NCBI RefSeq assembly: GCF_002090055.1
Contig: NZ_BBRH01000006.1
Coordinates: 292,307-356,306, forward strand
Length of the DNA stretch: 64,000 nucleotides
DNA from: Demequina sp. NBRC 110051
GTDB lineage: Bacteria > Actinomycetota > Actinomycetes > Actinomycetales > Demequinaceae
Reading direction: 5' to 3'
The notes under the pieces were generated by a model that was given only the letters and a program-made list of their open reading frames with translations, ran no database searches and had not been told where the DNA came from. Position 1 is the stretch's first letter. The number at the start of each line of letters is the position of its first letter. Made by a program: the position numbers and the translations under genes. Of this stretch, positions 18,553 to 27,364 are shown piece after piece.

Positions 18553-19536
18553 ATGCCTCAGTTTGACCTGCCGCTCACCGAACTCGAGACGTACCGCCCC
18601 GCCGTGCGGGAGCCGGCCGACTTCGACGAGTTCTGGGCGGACACGCTTGCCGAGGCGCGTCAGTTTCCTCTCGACGTCCAGATGGCCGATGCCGGGGCTG
18701 GCTTGCCGCTCGTCGACGTCCAGGACGTCACGTTCGCCGGTTTCGGTGGGCAGCCCATCAAGGCCTGGCTGGCGCGTCCGCGGACGGCCGATGCGCCACT
18801 TCCGGTCGTAGTCGAGGTCGCCGGATACGGGGGCGGCAGGGGCCTGCCGATCGAACACACCATGTGGCCCGCGGCGGGGGTCGCGACGCTGTGGGTGGAC
18901 TCGCGTGGACAGGGCTCGGGCTGGGGCTCCGGGGGTCACACGCCCGACGCGGGCGGCTCGGGACCGGCGACCGACGGCGTGATGACCCGCGGCATCGAGA
19001 GCCCGTACGACCACTATTACCGCCGGCTCATCACCGACGTGGCGCGCGGCGTGGACACCGCGCGCGCCATCGAGGGTATCGACCCCTCACGGGTGTTCGT
19101 GGCGGGCACCTCTCAGGGCGGGGGAGTGGCGCTCGCCGTCGCGGGGCTGGTGGAGGGGCTTGCAGGCGTCATGGCCGACGTGCCGTTCCTGTGTCACATC
19201 GAGCGGGCCATCGCGATCACCGACGAGCGGCCGTACGCAGAGGTGGTGCGCTACCTGTCCGTGCACCGCGGCGCGCGCGAGCGGGTGCTCGACACGCTGT
19301 CGTACATCGACGCAGCCAACCACACTCGGCGCGCCACGGCGCCGCTGCTGAGCTCCGTGGCTCTGCGCGATGCGATCTGCCCGCCCTCCACGGTTTACGC
19401 GGCGTTCAACGCGTACGGAGAGCGGGCCGGCGGCGCCGACAAGCGCATCGAGGTGTACGAGGACAATGAGCACGAGGGTGGGGCGGGCCACCAGCAGGCC
19501 CGCCGCCTCGAGTTTGTGCGTTCACTGACCGAGTAG
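18553..19536 (+). CDS. Acetyl xylan esterase / cephalosporin-C deacetylase (CE7 family)
   Basis: 327 residues, typical for the family. CE7 hallmarks: RGQGSGWGS after strand 4, the nucleophile elbow AGTSQGGG with Ser187, and a C-terminal HE pair in EDNEHEGGAGH supplying the histidine. The long beta-interface loop is present (SPYDHYYRRLITDVARGVDT). These hexameric cytoplasmic enzymes remove acetyl groups from short xylo-oligosaccharides and cephalosporin C. No glycan-use genes lie next to it, so the natural substrate is open. Convergent with msrA, with only 10 bp between the stops. Confidence 0.9.
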   Translation: MPQFDLPLTELETYRPAVREPADFDEFWADTLAEARQFPLDVQMADAGAGLPLVDVQDVTFAGFGGQPIKAWLARPRTADAPLPVVVEVAGYGGGRGLPIEHTMWPAAGVATLWVDSRGQGSGWGSGGHTPDAGGSGPATDGVMTRGIESPYDHYYRRLITDVARGVDTARAIEGIDPSRVFVAGTSQGGGVALAVAGLVEGLAGVMADVPFLCHIERAIAITDERPYAEVVRYLSVHRGARERVLDTLSYIDAANHTRRATAPLLSSVALRDAICPPSTVYAAFNAYGERAGGADKRIEVYEDNEHEGGAGHQQARRLEFVRSLTE

Positions 19537-19546
19537 ACGGTCTGCC

Positions 19547-20194
19547 TTAGGCGTAGGCAGCCTGGCAGAAGCCGTGGTTGCAGTAGCCGCCGGGGTTCTT
19601 GTGGAGGTAGCCCTGGTGGTAGTCCTCGGCGTAGTAGAACACGCCGTCGCCGGCCTCCTCGGCGGGCACGATCTGCGTGGTGATCTTGCCAAAGCCCTTG
19701 TCGACGAGCGCCGCCTGGTACTTCTCACGTGAGGCCTCGGCAGCCACCTGCTGCTCCGGGGTGGTGGTGAAGATCGCCGAGCGGTACTGGGTGCCGATGT
19801 CGCCGCCCTGGCGGTTCAGTGTGGTGGGGTCGTGGTTCTCCCAGAAACGCGCGAAGAGCGTTTCGAGCGTGACCTTGGTGGGGTCGTAGACCACCTGGAC
19901 CGTCTCGGCGTGACCGGTGCGCGCCGTGCAGGTCTCCTGATAGGTCGGGTGCTTGGTCCAGCCACCCATGTAGCCCACGGCGGTCGAGTAGACGCCCTCG
20001 GTCTGCCAGTAGATGCGCTCGGCACCCCAGAAGCAGCCCATACCGACGTAGAGCACCTCGTGCCCCTCGGGCCAGGGCTCGGTGAGCGATGTGCCGAGCA
20101 CCACGTGGCGGTCCGCGATCTCGAAGCCCGCATCGCGGCCCGGCAGGGCCTCATCGGCGGTGATCATGCGGGTCTTGTCTGTTCCAAAGAGCAT
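19547..20194 (-). CDS. msrA: Peptide-methionine (S)-S-oxide reductase MsrA
   Basis: 215 residues from ATG 20194 with GGGAG upstream. GMGCFWGAERIYW carries catalytic Cys54; the C-terminal GYCNHGFCQAAYA supplies resolving cysteines. YAEDYHQGYLHKNP is the conserved substrate loop. The enzyme reduces the S epimer of methionine sulfoxide in oxidised proteins using thioredoxin. The N-terminal extension of about 45 residues before the core (DRHVVLGTSLTEPWPEGHEV) is common in actinobacteria. Divergent from the permease gene starting at 20295. Confidence 0.95.
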   Translation of the reverse strand: MLFGTDKTRMITADEALPGRDAGFEIADRHVVLGTSLTEPWPEGHEVLYVGMGCFWGAERIYWQTEGVYSTAVGYMGGWTKHPTYQETCTARTGHAETVQVVYDPTKVTLETLFARFWENHDPTTLNRQGGDIGTQYRSAIFTTTPEQQVAAEASREKYQAALVDKGFGKITTQIVPAEEAGDGVFYYAEDYHQGYLHKNPGGYCNHGFCQAAYA

Positions 20195-20282
20195 GGGTCG
20201 TGGCTCCCTTCCGTCCAGTCTCAACGCCGCCATGGTCGTCCCTGTTCCGCGCGTGGATGCGCTCCCTGTCACAAGGCGGCGT

Positions 20283-20288
20283 TAGGCT
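20283..20288 (+). promoter_or_regulatory. -10 box (TAGGCT) of leaderless promoter for the AI-2E family gene
   Basis: TAGGCT ends 6 nt before ATG 20295. Confidence 0.45.
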
Positions 20289-20294
20289 CGGCGC

Positions 20295-21653
20295 ATGGCC
20301 GACAGCGAGCATTCTCCCAGCGTCCCCAGGGACGACGTGCTGCGGCGCGTCCCGGTGGGGTTGCGCGTCTCCGCCGCGTGGTCGTGGCGACTCATCGTGC
20401 TCGGCGTCGTGCTGGTGGCGTTCTTCTACATCTTCACTTCGTTGTCGACGCTGTTTGTGCCGCTCATCATCGCGCTGCTGATCGCCGCGCCGCTCGAGCG
20501 TGTGGTGCACCACATGGAGCGCTGGCACATCCCGCGTGGAGTGGGTGCGTTGCTGTCCATCCTCGCGTTGATCGGCGTCGTGTTCTTCCTGCTCGGCGCC
20601 GCGTCGACGTCCATCGTCTCCGGTTTCGGAGATCTGCGTGACGCCGCCATCGAAGGTTTTGAGACCTTCACCGACTGGCTCGCCAACGGCCCGCTTCACA
20701 TGGGTGAGGACCAACTGGCCGGATACCTCGATCAGGCGCAGGGCTGGCTGACCGACAACGCCGGTGGAGTGGCCAGCGGCGCCCTCGGTGCGGCGTCCAC
20801 GATCGGCGGCGTGGTCGCCGGCATGGTGATCGCGCTGTTCGCCCTGTTCTTCTTCCTGCGCGACGGCCGCAAGCTGTGGTTGTGGACGGCGCGCCTCGCG
20901 CCGGGAGAGTCCACCGAGCGCGTGGACCGCGCCGGCGTGCACGCCTGGAACACTCTGCGTCGCTACACCCAGACCACGGTCTTTGTGGCCTTCGTCGACG
21001 CCGTCGGCATCGGCCTCGCCGCATGGATCCTGGGAGTTCCGCTCGCGCTGCCCATCGCGATCCTGGTGTTCCTGTTCTCTTTCATCCCCATGTTCGGCGC
21101 GACGCTGTCGGGTGCCATCGCCTCGCTCGTCGCGCTGGTCGACGGCGGCTGGACCACGGCCCTGCTCATGCTGGGCGCGGTGCTGCTGGTGCAGCAGCTC
21201 GAGGGGAACGTGCTGTACCCGTGGCTGTTCGGCAAGGCGCTGAGCCTGCACCCGCTCGTGGTGCTGCTCACCATCTCCGCCGGAACCCTGACGTTGGGCC
21301 TGGTCGGCGCCGTCATCGCCGTCCCGATCGTCTCCTTCTTCTATGCCTTCTCGCGCGCGCTGCGGGACGCCTACAAGCCCGACGAGGAGGAGGTGCCGCC
21401 CATCACCTCCCAGGTGCCGGTGTTCGCGGAGCGGTCACGCCAGATCGTTCAGCGTGCCCGCGGCCGCATGGGCCGCACGGGCGAGTTGAGCGTGTCTGGG
21501 CCGCAGCCGACCGTCTCGAACGATCTTCCCGAGACACCGGCGACCGAGACCACGACCACCGCGCCCGAGCAGGGTGAGGAGATGCCTCCCACCACCGGAC
21601 AGATCCGCGTGCGCCGTCCCGGCGAGCGCGACGGGGACGATCCCACTTCCTGA
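20295..21653 (+). CDS. AI-2E family transporter (TqsA/PerM-like)
   Basis: 452 residues with about eight membrane helices. The signature region LLVQQLEGNVLYPWLFGKAL before the last helices and PIAILVFLFSFIPMFGATLSG are characteristic. The name comes from TqsA, which affects autoinducer-2 export; others of the family are Na+/H+ antiporters, so the substrate is not known. The last ~100 residues are a hydrophilic, Thr/Pro-rich tail with no recognised domain. It ends 1 bp before the rlmC start, so the two are probably co-transcribed. Confidence 0.88.
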   Translation: MADSEHSPSVPRDDVLRRVPVGLRVSAAWSWRLIVLGVVLVAFFYIFTSLSTLFVPLIIALLIAAPLERVVHHMERWHIPRGVGALLSILALIGVVFFLLGAASTSIVSGFGDLRDAAIEGFETFTDWLANGPLHMGEDQLAGYLDQAQGWLTDNAGGVASGALGAASTIGGVVAGMVIALFALFFFLRDGRKLWLWTARLAPGESTERVDRAGVHAWNTLRRYTQTTVFVAFVDAVGIGLAAWILGVPLALPIAILVFLFSFIPMFGATLSGAIASLVALVDGGWTTALLMLGAVLLVQQLEGNVLYPWLFGKALSLHPLVVLLTISAGTLTLGLVGAVIAVPIVSFFYAFSRALRDAYKPDEEEVPPITSQVPVFAERSRQIVQRARGRMGRTGELSVSGPQPTVSNDLPETPATETTTTAPEQGEEMPPTTGQIRVRRPGERDGDDPTS

Positions 21654-21654
21654 C

Positions 21655-22800
21655 ATGCAGTGCGACTACTGGGACGCGGGCGTGTGCCGCTCGTGCACCC
21701 TGATCGAGACCCCTTACTCGCGCCAGCTCGCCGATAAGCAAGAGGCCGTGACGGGGCTGCTGGCACCGCTCGCCCCGGCGCTCTCTTGGCTGCCGCCGGT
21801 CGCCTCCGCCGAGGAGGGTTTTCGCACCAAGGCCAAGATGGTCGTGGCGGGCACGGTCGACGCCCCCACGCTGGGCATCCTCGACGCCGCGGGCCGTGGC
21901 ACCGACCTGCAGGGCTGCAATCTCTACCCGCCGCAGCTCTCCGCGGCCTTCCCGGCGCTCGCCGCTTTCGTGACGCGGGCCCGGCTCGAGCCGTACTCCG
22001 TCCCCGAGCGCAGCGGGGAGCTCAAGAACATCCTCGTCACCCTCGGGCCCGACGGGCGGCTGATGGTGCGCTTCGTCATGCGCTCCACGGAGGCGCTCGC
22101 GCGGCTGCAGAAGCATCTGCCGTGGCTCCACCAAGCCCTGCCCGCGCTCCACGTCGCGACGCTCAACGTCCTGCCTGAACACAAGGCCGTCACGGAGGGC
22201 GAGCGCGAGATCGTGCTGACCGAGGAGCAGACGCTGCCATTCACGATGGGCGACGTGCCCCTGCACCTGGGGCCGCGCAGCTTCTTCCAAACCAACACGG
22301 CGGTCGCTACCGAGCTATACGCGCAGGTCGCCACCTGGATCGACGGCGCCGCCCCTGCGAGCCTGTGGGACCTCTACTGCGGCGTGGGCGGGCTCGCCTT
22401 GCACTGTCTGGCGGAGGGCCGCGAGGTGACGGGCGTCGAGATCTCGGACGCCGCGATCGACGCCGCACGCCTCAGCGCCGCGCAGATGGCACGCGCCGGC
22501 GTTGCCGGCGCGAGCGACACGACCTTCGTGGCGGCCGATGCCGTGGCCTGGGCCCGTACCCAGGGCGCCTTCCCCGAGGCGGTCGTGGTCAATCCTCCCC
22601 GCCGTGGCCTGGGGCCCGAGCTCAGCGGCTGGATCGAGGACTCCGGGGTCGCGACGGTCGTGTACTCGAGCTGCAACCCTGCGACGCTCGCCCGCGACAT
22701 GGCCGACATGCCCTCGTACGTGGCGCGCGAGGCGCGGCTGTTCGACATGTTCCCGCACACCGGCCACGGCGAGGTGGGCGTGCTACTAGAACGCCGGTAA
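21655..22800 (+). CDS. rlmC: 23S rRNA (uracil-C5)-methyltransferase RlmC/RumB-like
   Basis: 381 residues. N-terminal cysteines C3, C11 and C14 plus the later LQGCNLYP cysteine would hold the iron-sulfur cluster of RlmC/RlmD proteins. SAM-binding motif LWDLYCGVGGLALHCL, then NPPRRGLG, and the nucleophile Cys340 in YSSCNPATLARDM. It forms 5-methyluridine in 23S rRNA. The short form without a TRAM domain fits RlmC rather than RlmD; the exact target base (747) is inferred from E. coli. A hairpin at 22810-22838 ends this convergent pair with greA. Confidence 0.9.
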   Translation: MQCDYWDAGVCRSCTLIETPYSRQLADKQEAVTGLLAPLAPALSWLPPVASAEEGFRTKAKMVVAGTVDAPTLGILDAAGRGTDLQGCNLYPPQLSAAFPALAAFVTRARLEPYSVPERSGELKNILVTLGPDGRLMVRFVMRSTEALARLQKHLPWLHQALPALHVATLNVLPEHKAVTEGEREIVLTEEQTLPFTMGDVPLHLGPRSFFQTNTAVATELYAQVATWIDGAAPASLWDLYCGVGGLALHCLAEGREVTGVEISDAAIDAARLSAAQMARAGVAGASDTTFVAADAVAWARTQGAFPEAVVVNPPRRGLGPELSGWIEDSGVATVVYSSCNPATLARDMADMPSYVAREARLFDMFPHTGHGEVGVLLERR

Positions 22801-22809
22801 AGAAGCGAA

Positions 22810-22838
22810 GGGCCGCCCGCCATGACGGCGAACGGCCC
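22810..22838. terminator. Bidirectional terminator between rlmC and greA
   Basis: gggccg (22810-22815) and cggccc (22833-22838) pair, with inner ccgcc/ggcg pairs around ATGA. Confidence 0.6.
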
Positions 22839-22858
22839 GACGCGGGACGGATGCGGAC

Positions 22859-23344
22859 TTAGCCGTTGAAAGGCTCCACGGCGATCACCTTGACGGGGAT
22901 CTGGTTGCCGTTGGGGGCCTCGTACGAGGTCTCGTCGCCTAGCTTCTTGCCCAGCAGTGCGGCTCCGAGTGGGGACTGTGCGGAGAACACGTCGATGTCG
23001 GTGCCGCCCGCGACCTCGCGCGAGCCCACCAGGAAGCGCATCTCGCGGCCCATGACCTCGGCGGTCACGACGGTGCCGGAGGCGACCTCGTCGGCCGCGG
23101 CGGCCTCGCCGACGGTCGCGGTCTCGAGCAGGTGGCGCAGCTGCTGGATGCGGGCCTCCTGCTTCGCCTGCTCCTCGCGCGCCGCGTGGTAGCCGCCGTT
23201 TTCCTTGAGGTCGCCTTCTTGGCGACGCTCGTCGATCTCCTTGGCGATCGCGGCGCGACCCTCACCGGTGAGGTGGTCGTACTCCGCCTTGAGGCGGTCG
23301 TAGGCCTCCTGGGTCAGCCAGGTGCCGGTGGTCTCTTCGGACAC
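22859..23344 (-). CDS. greA: Transcription elongation factor GreA
   Basis: 161 residues. The N-terminal coiled coil carries the acidic tip (ERRQEGDLKENGGYHAAREE) that enters the RNA polymerase secondary channel, with the catalytic acidic pair. The C-terminal FKBP-like globule ends with SPLGAALLGKKLGDETSYEA. GreA stimulates transcript cleavage by backtracked polymerase. A good AAGGGAGGAA site precedes the ATG. Position next to DUF4307 matches Rv1080c-Rv1081c in mycobacteria. Confidence 0.97.
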   Translation of the reverse strand: MSEETTGTWLTQEAYDRLKAEYDHLTGEGRAAIAKEIDERRQEGDLKENGGYHAAREEQAKQEARIQQLRHLLETATVGEAAAADEVASGTVVTAEVMGREMRFLVGSREVAGGTDIDVFSAQSPLGAALLGKKLGDETSYEAPNGNQIPVKVIAVEPFNG

Positions 23345-23432
23345 GGGTTCCTCCCTTGCGACGTGCGCGTGTTGCGAGCGTGACTGGACAGGTTAGCAAC
23401 AGGTGACGCAGAACGGAAAGAACGACGGGGAG

Positions 23433-23846
23433 TTAGCGCTCGACGTCGCAGTAGTTGACCTGGGCGCTCGTGGCCTGCTCGACGGTCGCGATGTCGAGGG
23501 TGATGCGTTGGCTGGATCCCTCGGCGGGGTCGACGGTGGTCTGGGCGACGCCTACCTCTGCGTAGCTCACGGACAGCGCGCGCACGTGGCAGACCACGGG
23601 CTCGTCGGTGTAGAGGTGGACGTCGAACGTCACCTCGGCCTCGGTGGGGGAGTCGATGACGAAGCCGACGTCCTGCCAGCGCACGGGAGCGCTGGCCTGC
23701 GACAGCCCAAACCACGCCGCGACACCGGTGAGGGCGACCACGCCGGCGATCGACAGGATCCACCCCTGGCGGCTGAGGCGCGGGCGCGCGGACGCGACGT
23801 CCTCGAGGTCATCGGGGGAGGGGGTGTGCTGCGGCTCGCTCATCAT
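23433..23846 (-). CDS. DUF4307 membrane protein
   Basis: 137 residues (135-136 if the second or a later start is used). A short cytoplasmic segment, one membrane helix (WILSIAGVVALTGVAAWFGL) and an exported domain with the family pattern (VRWQDVGFVIDSPTEAEVTF, then VVCHVRALSVSYAEVGV) and two cysteines. Function unknown. It is transcribed towards greA with an 88-bp gap and diverges from the small membrane protein at 23883. In many actinobacteria mca lies at this divergent junction; only 36 bp separate the two genes here. Confidence 0.88.
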   Translation of the reverse strand: MMSEPQHTPSPDDLEDVASARPRLSRQGWILSIAGVVALTGVAAWFGLSQASAPVRWQDVGFVIDSPTEAEVTFDVHLYTDEPVVCHVRALSVSYAEVGVAQTTVDPAEGSSQRITLDIATVEQATSAQVNYCDVER

Positions 23847-23882
23847 GAGGCAGGATAGTTCACCGAAGGAAGGTGGAAGACG

Positions 23883-24110
23883 GTGGCAGATTTCTCAGGA
23901 GGCCCGGGCTTCGCGGCATTCGTCGCGACGTTCCTCATGGTCGCCGCGGCCGTGGTGCTGATGCTGTCGCTGTCGCGCCACCTTCGCAAGGTGCGCACGC
24001 GCCCTCCGGAGGACGACGAGAACCCGACCACGGCATCGGCCGCTGACACGACCGAGACCGGTGACACCGCCGCGACCGAGGGCGACGAGCCCGAGGCTCC
24101 GCGAGCGTAG
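23883..24110 (+). CDS. Small single-pass membrane protein (Rv1083-like position)
   Basis: 75 residues from GTG 23883 after GGAAGG. One membrane helix (GFAAFVATFLMVAAAVVLML) with the basic stretch SRHLRKVRTR on its cytoplasmic side, then an acidic Thr/Glu-rich tail. No motif. A reverse copy of the dispersed 13-mer (24028-24040) lies inside the tail. The gene order greA-DUF4307-this-trhA-uppS-phoH2 matches the mycobacterial locus. Confidence 0.75.
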   Translation: MADFSGGPGFAAFVATFLMVAAAVVLMLSLSRHLRKVRTRPPEDDENPTTASAADTTETGDTAATEGDEPEAPRA

Positions 24111-24122
24111 GTTCGCGAGCCG

Positions 24123-24779
24123 TCAGGAGACGGTGAACACCACGAGGGCGATGGCCACGTAGTGGCACAGGAAGCCCGCGATGGTGAGCGCGTGGAAGAT
24201 CTCGTGGAAGCCGAAGTACTTCTCCGAGCCGCGCGGCCACTTGGTGCCGTAGATCACCGCGCCGACCGTGTAGCACAGGCCGCCGATGACGATCAGGGTG
24301 ACAACCGCTGCGCCGCCGGCTTGGTAGAACGGGCCCATGAAGCCCACGGCCACCCATCCCAGGGCGACGTACAGCGGCACGTAGAGCCAGCGGGGCGCGC
24401 CTAGCCAGAAGACCCGCAGCAGGAGGCCCACGAGGGCGCCGGTCCACACCGTGATGAGCACGGCCGTGCGCGTGGTGCCCTCGAGCAGCATCACCGTGAG
24501 TGGCGTGTAGGTGCCGGCGATGATGAGGAAGATATTGGCGTGGTCCATGCGCCTGAGCACGGCCTTCGCGGTGGGTCCCCAATTGCCGCGGTGGTAGACC
24601 GCGGAGGTGCCGAAAAGCATGACGGCTGTCAGGGTGAAGACCGCGGTGGAGATGCGTCCGGCAAGCGTCGGCGCCCACACGACGAGGATCATCCCGGCGA
24701 TCAGCGCGAAGGGCGCGGCGCCCAGGTGAAGCCAGCCGCGCATCAGCGGCTTCGCGGGGTCAGGCAGGTTCTCAGCCAT
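24123..24779 (-). CDS. trhA: PAQR/hemolysin III family protein TrhA
   Basis: 218 residues, seven membrane helices. HANIFLIIAGTYTPL carries the first histidine of the metal site and the C-terminal GFHEIFHALTIAGFLCHYVA the other two, the zinc-site pattern of PAQR proteins. Bacterial TrhA homologues affect membrane fluidity and lipid homeostasis; the hemolysin name is historical. Convergent with the small membrane protein (12 bp between stops) and divergent from uppS. Confidence 0.9.
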   Translation of the reverse strand: MAENLPDPAKPLMRGWLHLGAAPFALIAGMILVVWAPTLAGRISTAVFTLTAVMLFGTSAVYHRGNWGPTAKAVLRRMDHANIFLIIAGTYTPLTVMLLEGTTRTAVLITVWTGALVGLLLRVFWLGAPRWLYVPLYVALGWVAVGFMGPFYQAGGAAVVTLIVIGGLCYTVGAVIYGTKWPRGSEKYFGFHEIFHALTIAGFLCHYVAIALVVFTVS

Positions 24780-24855
24780 AAACCTACGTTACCGTAGGTA
24801 GGCGCGTCGGAGTACCGTAGGCCCCGGCAACGGACGGCGACGCGAAGGGACTGAG

Positions 24856-25620
24856 ATGGGACTGCGCAGGCTCCTCTACGGACCCTACGAGCGCCACCTC
24901 GAGCGTCTGCTGCGCACCTCCGGTCAGACTCCTCGCCACATCGGCGTCATCCTCGACGGCAACCGGCGCTGGGCCAAACAGTCGGGCGCCTCGGCCGCCG
25001 ACGGACACCGTCGCGGGGCCGACAAGATCTCCGAGGTGCTCGAGTGGTCGGAAGAATCCGGCGTCGAGGTCGTCACCCTGTGGATGCTGTCCACCGACAA
25101 CCTCGAGCGCGACCCCGGCGAGCTCGACGCGCTGCTCGAGATCATCTGCGCCGCCGTCGAGGCGCTCGCGGACGACGGCCGCTGGCGACTGCAGCACGTG
25201 GGCTCCGCGGAGCTGCTCCCTCGGCCCGCCGCCCAGCGCATCTCGGCCGCGGTGGCGAGGACGGCACAGGCCACCGGCCTGCACGTGAATGTGGCCGTCG
25301 GCTACGGCGGGCGACACGAGATCGCCGATGCCGTGCGCGCCTACCTGCGCGGCGCGATCGACTCGGGGATGACGATGGAGGCGGCCGCCGACCAGTTCTC
25401 GATCGAGCACATCGCCGAGCACCTCTACACGAAGGGCCAGCCGGATCCCGACCTGGTGATCCGCACCTCGGGCGAGCAGCGCCTCTCCGGCTTTCTCATG
25501 TGGCAGTCCGCGCACTCGGAGTTCTACTTCTGCGACGCGTACTGGCCCGACTTCCGTCACGTGGACTTCCTGCGCGCCATCCGGGCCTTCTCCCAGCGCG
25601 AGCGCCGCCACGGGCGGTGA
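24856..25620 (+). CDS. uppS: cis-prenyltransferase (isoprenyl transferase, UppS family; Rv1086-like)
   Basis: 254 residues. IGVILDGNRRWAKQSG holds the catalytic aspartate and phosphate loop; GHRRGADKISEVLEW, TLWMLSTDNLERDP and the C-terminal RTSGEQRLSGFLMWQSAHSE and FRHVDFLRAI complete the family. The N-terminus (MGLRRLLYGPYERHLERLL) and the gene order resemble mycobacterial Rv1086, which makes short Z-farnesyl diphosphate. The product chain length here cannot be told from sequence, and it may be the general undecaprenyl or decaprenyl enzyme. Confidence 0.93.
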   Translation: MGLRRLLYGPYERHLERLLRTSGQTPRHIGVILDGNRRWAKQSGASAADGHRRGADKISEVLEWSEESGVEVVTLWMLSTDNLERDPGELDALLEIICAAVEALADDGRWRLQHVGSAELLPRPAAQRISAAVARTAQATGLHVNVAVGYGGRHEIADAVRAYLRGAIDSGMTMEAAADQFSIEHIAEHLYTKGQPDPDLVIRTSGEQRLSGFLMWQSAHSEFYFCDAYWPDFRHVDFLRAIRAFSQRERRHGR

Positions 25621-25928
25621 ATCCGACTCGCCTGCGCCTCTCCCCAGCCCGTCGTCTCGCCACATGACGGGTCCGAATGCGGAAATCTGCACTCCAGCCC
25701 GTCGTCTTCGCGTTTTGCGGTCCGCCACGGGCGGTGAACCCCGACCCGCCCGAGCGCGGGGGTATGTGACGAACATGTGACGCGCGGCGTGTCGCTGCTT
25801 GACAAGAAATCCGCGGCGTAGCGTCGGGATCGTGGTTGACGCACTAAGCCGTATCCACCGGATGCGGGACTAAGAGACACGCCGGAGGGCGTGCGAGCGC
25901 CCTGCGGCTCAAGCGCGGGGAGCTCTAC
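25621..25928. other. Intergenic region uppS-phoH2: partial duplication and structured leader
   Basis: No gene. The uppS end ccacgggcggtgaa (from about 25609) recurs near 25727, and ccagcccgtcgtct occurs near 25644 and 25694, so a ~50-100 bp stretch appears duplicated and diverged. TTGACA near 25800 could be a -35 box. The leader before GTG 25929 folds a CACGCC-GGAG-GGCGTG hairpin (25878-25893). Its 17-nt sequence (25876-25892) reappears upstream of chdC. Confidence 0.5.
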
Positions 25929-27293
25929 GTGACCATCACCCAGTTCGACACCACCCCCTCCATCAACGCCGCCAACGCGACGGAGCTCAGGACGTTCGTG
26001 CTCGACACGTCCGTGCTGCTGTCCGACCCGCGCGCGCTGAAGAGATTCGCGGAGCACGCCGTGGTGCTCCCCGTCGTGGTGATCACGGAGCTTGAAGCCA
26101 AGCGCCACCACCCCGAACTCGGCTACTTCGCCCGCTCGGCGCTGCGCACGCTCGACGAGCTGCGCATCGCCCACGGCAAGCTCGATCAGCAGGTGCCGGC
26201 CAACGAGTTCGGCGGGTCCGTCCGCGTCGAGCTCAACCACACCGACCAGAACGTGCTGCCCAGCGGCTTCCGCCTGGGCGACAACGACACGCGCATCCTC
26301 GCGGTGGCCGCCAACCTCAAGGCCGAGGGCCACTCGGTCACCGTGGTCTCGAAGGACCTGCCCATGCGCGTGAAGGCTTCGGCGCTCGGCATCGAGGCCG
26401 AGGAGTATCGCGCGGAACTCGCGGTCGATTCCGGCTGGACGGGGATGCGCGAGATCTCGCTCACCGACGAGCACATGTCGGAGCTGTACGAGGCCGAGCG
26501 CCTCACGGCCCCGCCCGCCGCCGACACCGGCGAGGATCTCGCGAATCTCCCCGTCCACACGGGCCTGGTCATCCACTCGCCGCGCGGCTCCGCCCTGGGG
26601 CGCCTGGACGACGACGGCGCGATCCAGCTGGTGCGCGGCGACCAGGAGGTCTTCGGGGTGCACGGCCGCTCCGCCGAGCAGCGCATCGCGATCGACCTGC
26701 TGCTCGACGAGGCGATCGGGATTGTGTCGATGGGTGGCCGCGCTGGCACCGGCAAGAGCGCCCTCGCGCTGTGCGCCGGCCTCGAGGCGGTCATGGAGCG
26801 GCGCCAGCACAAGAAGATCATGGTGTTCCGGCCCCTGTACGCCGTGGGCGGCCAGGACCTCGGGTATCTGCCCGGCAACGAGTCGGAGAAGATGAACCCC
26901 TGGGCCCAGGCGGTCTTCGACACCCTGGGCGCGATGGTGTCCTCCGAGGTGGTCGAGGAGGTGATGGCCCGCGGCATGCTCGAGGTGCTGCCGCTGACCC
27001 ACATTCGCGGCCGCTCGCTGCATGACGCGTTTGTCATCGTCGACGAGGCCCAGTCGCTCGAGCGCAACGTGCTTCTCACCATGCTCAGCCGCATCGGCCA
27101 GGACTCGCGCGTGATCCTCACCCACGACGTCGCCCAGCGCGACAACCTCCGCGTGGGCCGCCACGACGGCATCGCCGCGGTCATCGAGGCCCTCAAGGGC
27201 CACCCGCTGTTCGCGCACGTCACCCTCGAGCGCTCCGAGCGTTCCGCGGTCGCCGCGCTCGTGACCGACATGCTCGAGCGGCTCGACCTCTAG
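25929..27293 (+). CDS. phoH2: PIN-PhoH ATPase (PhoH2-type RNA helicase/ribonuclease)
   Basis: 454 residues with two domains. A PIN ribonuclease domain spans about 22-150 ([12 protein letters not shown], later [12 protein letters not shown] with the acidic residues). The PhoH ATPase follows from about 240, with Walker A GRAGTGKS at 270-277 and Walker [10 protein letters not shown]. In mycobacteria and other bacteria such fusions unwind and cleave RNA and are often toxin-antitoxin linked through an upstream short gene; no antitoxin gene is visible here. GTG start with weak ribosome site after a structured leader. A perfect terminator follows the stop. Confidence 0.93.
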   Translation: MTITQFDTTPSINAANATELRTFVLDTSVLLSDPRALKRFAEHAVVLPVVVITELEAKRHHPELGYFARSALRTLDELRIAHGKLDQQVPANEFGGSVRVELNHTDQNVLPSGFRLGDNDTRILAVAANLKAEGHSVTVVSKDLPMRVKASALGIEAEEYRAELAVDSGWTGMREISLTDEHMSELYEAERLTAPPAADTGEDLANLPVHTGLVIHSPRGSALGRLDDDGAIQLVRGDQEVFGVHGRSAEQRIAIDLLLDEAIGIVSMGGRAGTGKSALALCAGLEAVMERRQHKKIMVFRPLYAVGGQDLGYLPGNESEKMNPWAQAVFDTLGAMVSSEVVEEVMARGMLEVLPLTHIRGRSLHDAFVIVDEAQSLERNVLLTMLSRIGQDSRVILTHDVAQRDNLRVGRHDGIAAVIEALKGHPLFAHVTLERSERSAVAALVTDMLERLDL

Positions 27294-27302
27294 ACCCGCA
27301 CA

Positions 27303-27350
27303 GACGGAAGGGCCGATGCGATGGGTGACCATCGCATCGGCCCTTCCGTC
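27303..27350. terminator. Perfect 22-bp bidirectional terminator hairpin
   Basis: Arms 27303-27324 and 27329-27350 are perfectly complementary around a GTGA loop, between convergent phoH2 and the siderophore-interacting protein gene. The inner 32 nt (27311-27342) are the same design as the hairpin at 468-499. Confidence 0.85.
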
Positions 27351-27364
27351 GTTCTGGCGGTGCG

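Noticed and set aside
25830..25928. Known riboswitch (for example c-di-AMP ydaO type) in the phoH2 leader
   Set aside because: I could see hairpins but not the conserved aptamer blocks of any class I know. Only a structured leader is reported.
25929..27293. phoH2 as part of a toxin-antitoxin operon
   Set aside because: No short antitoxin gene is found in the 308 bp upstream; the frames there are shadows without a ribosome site.
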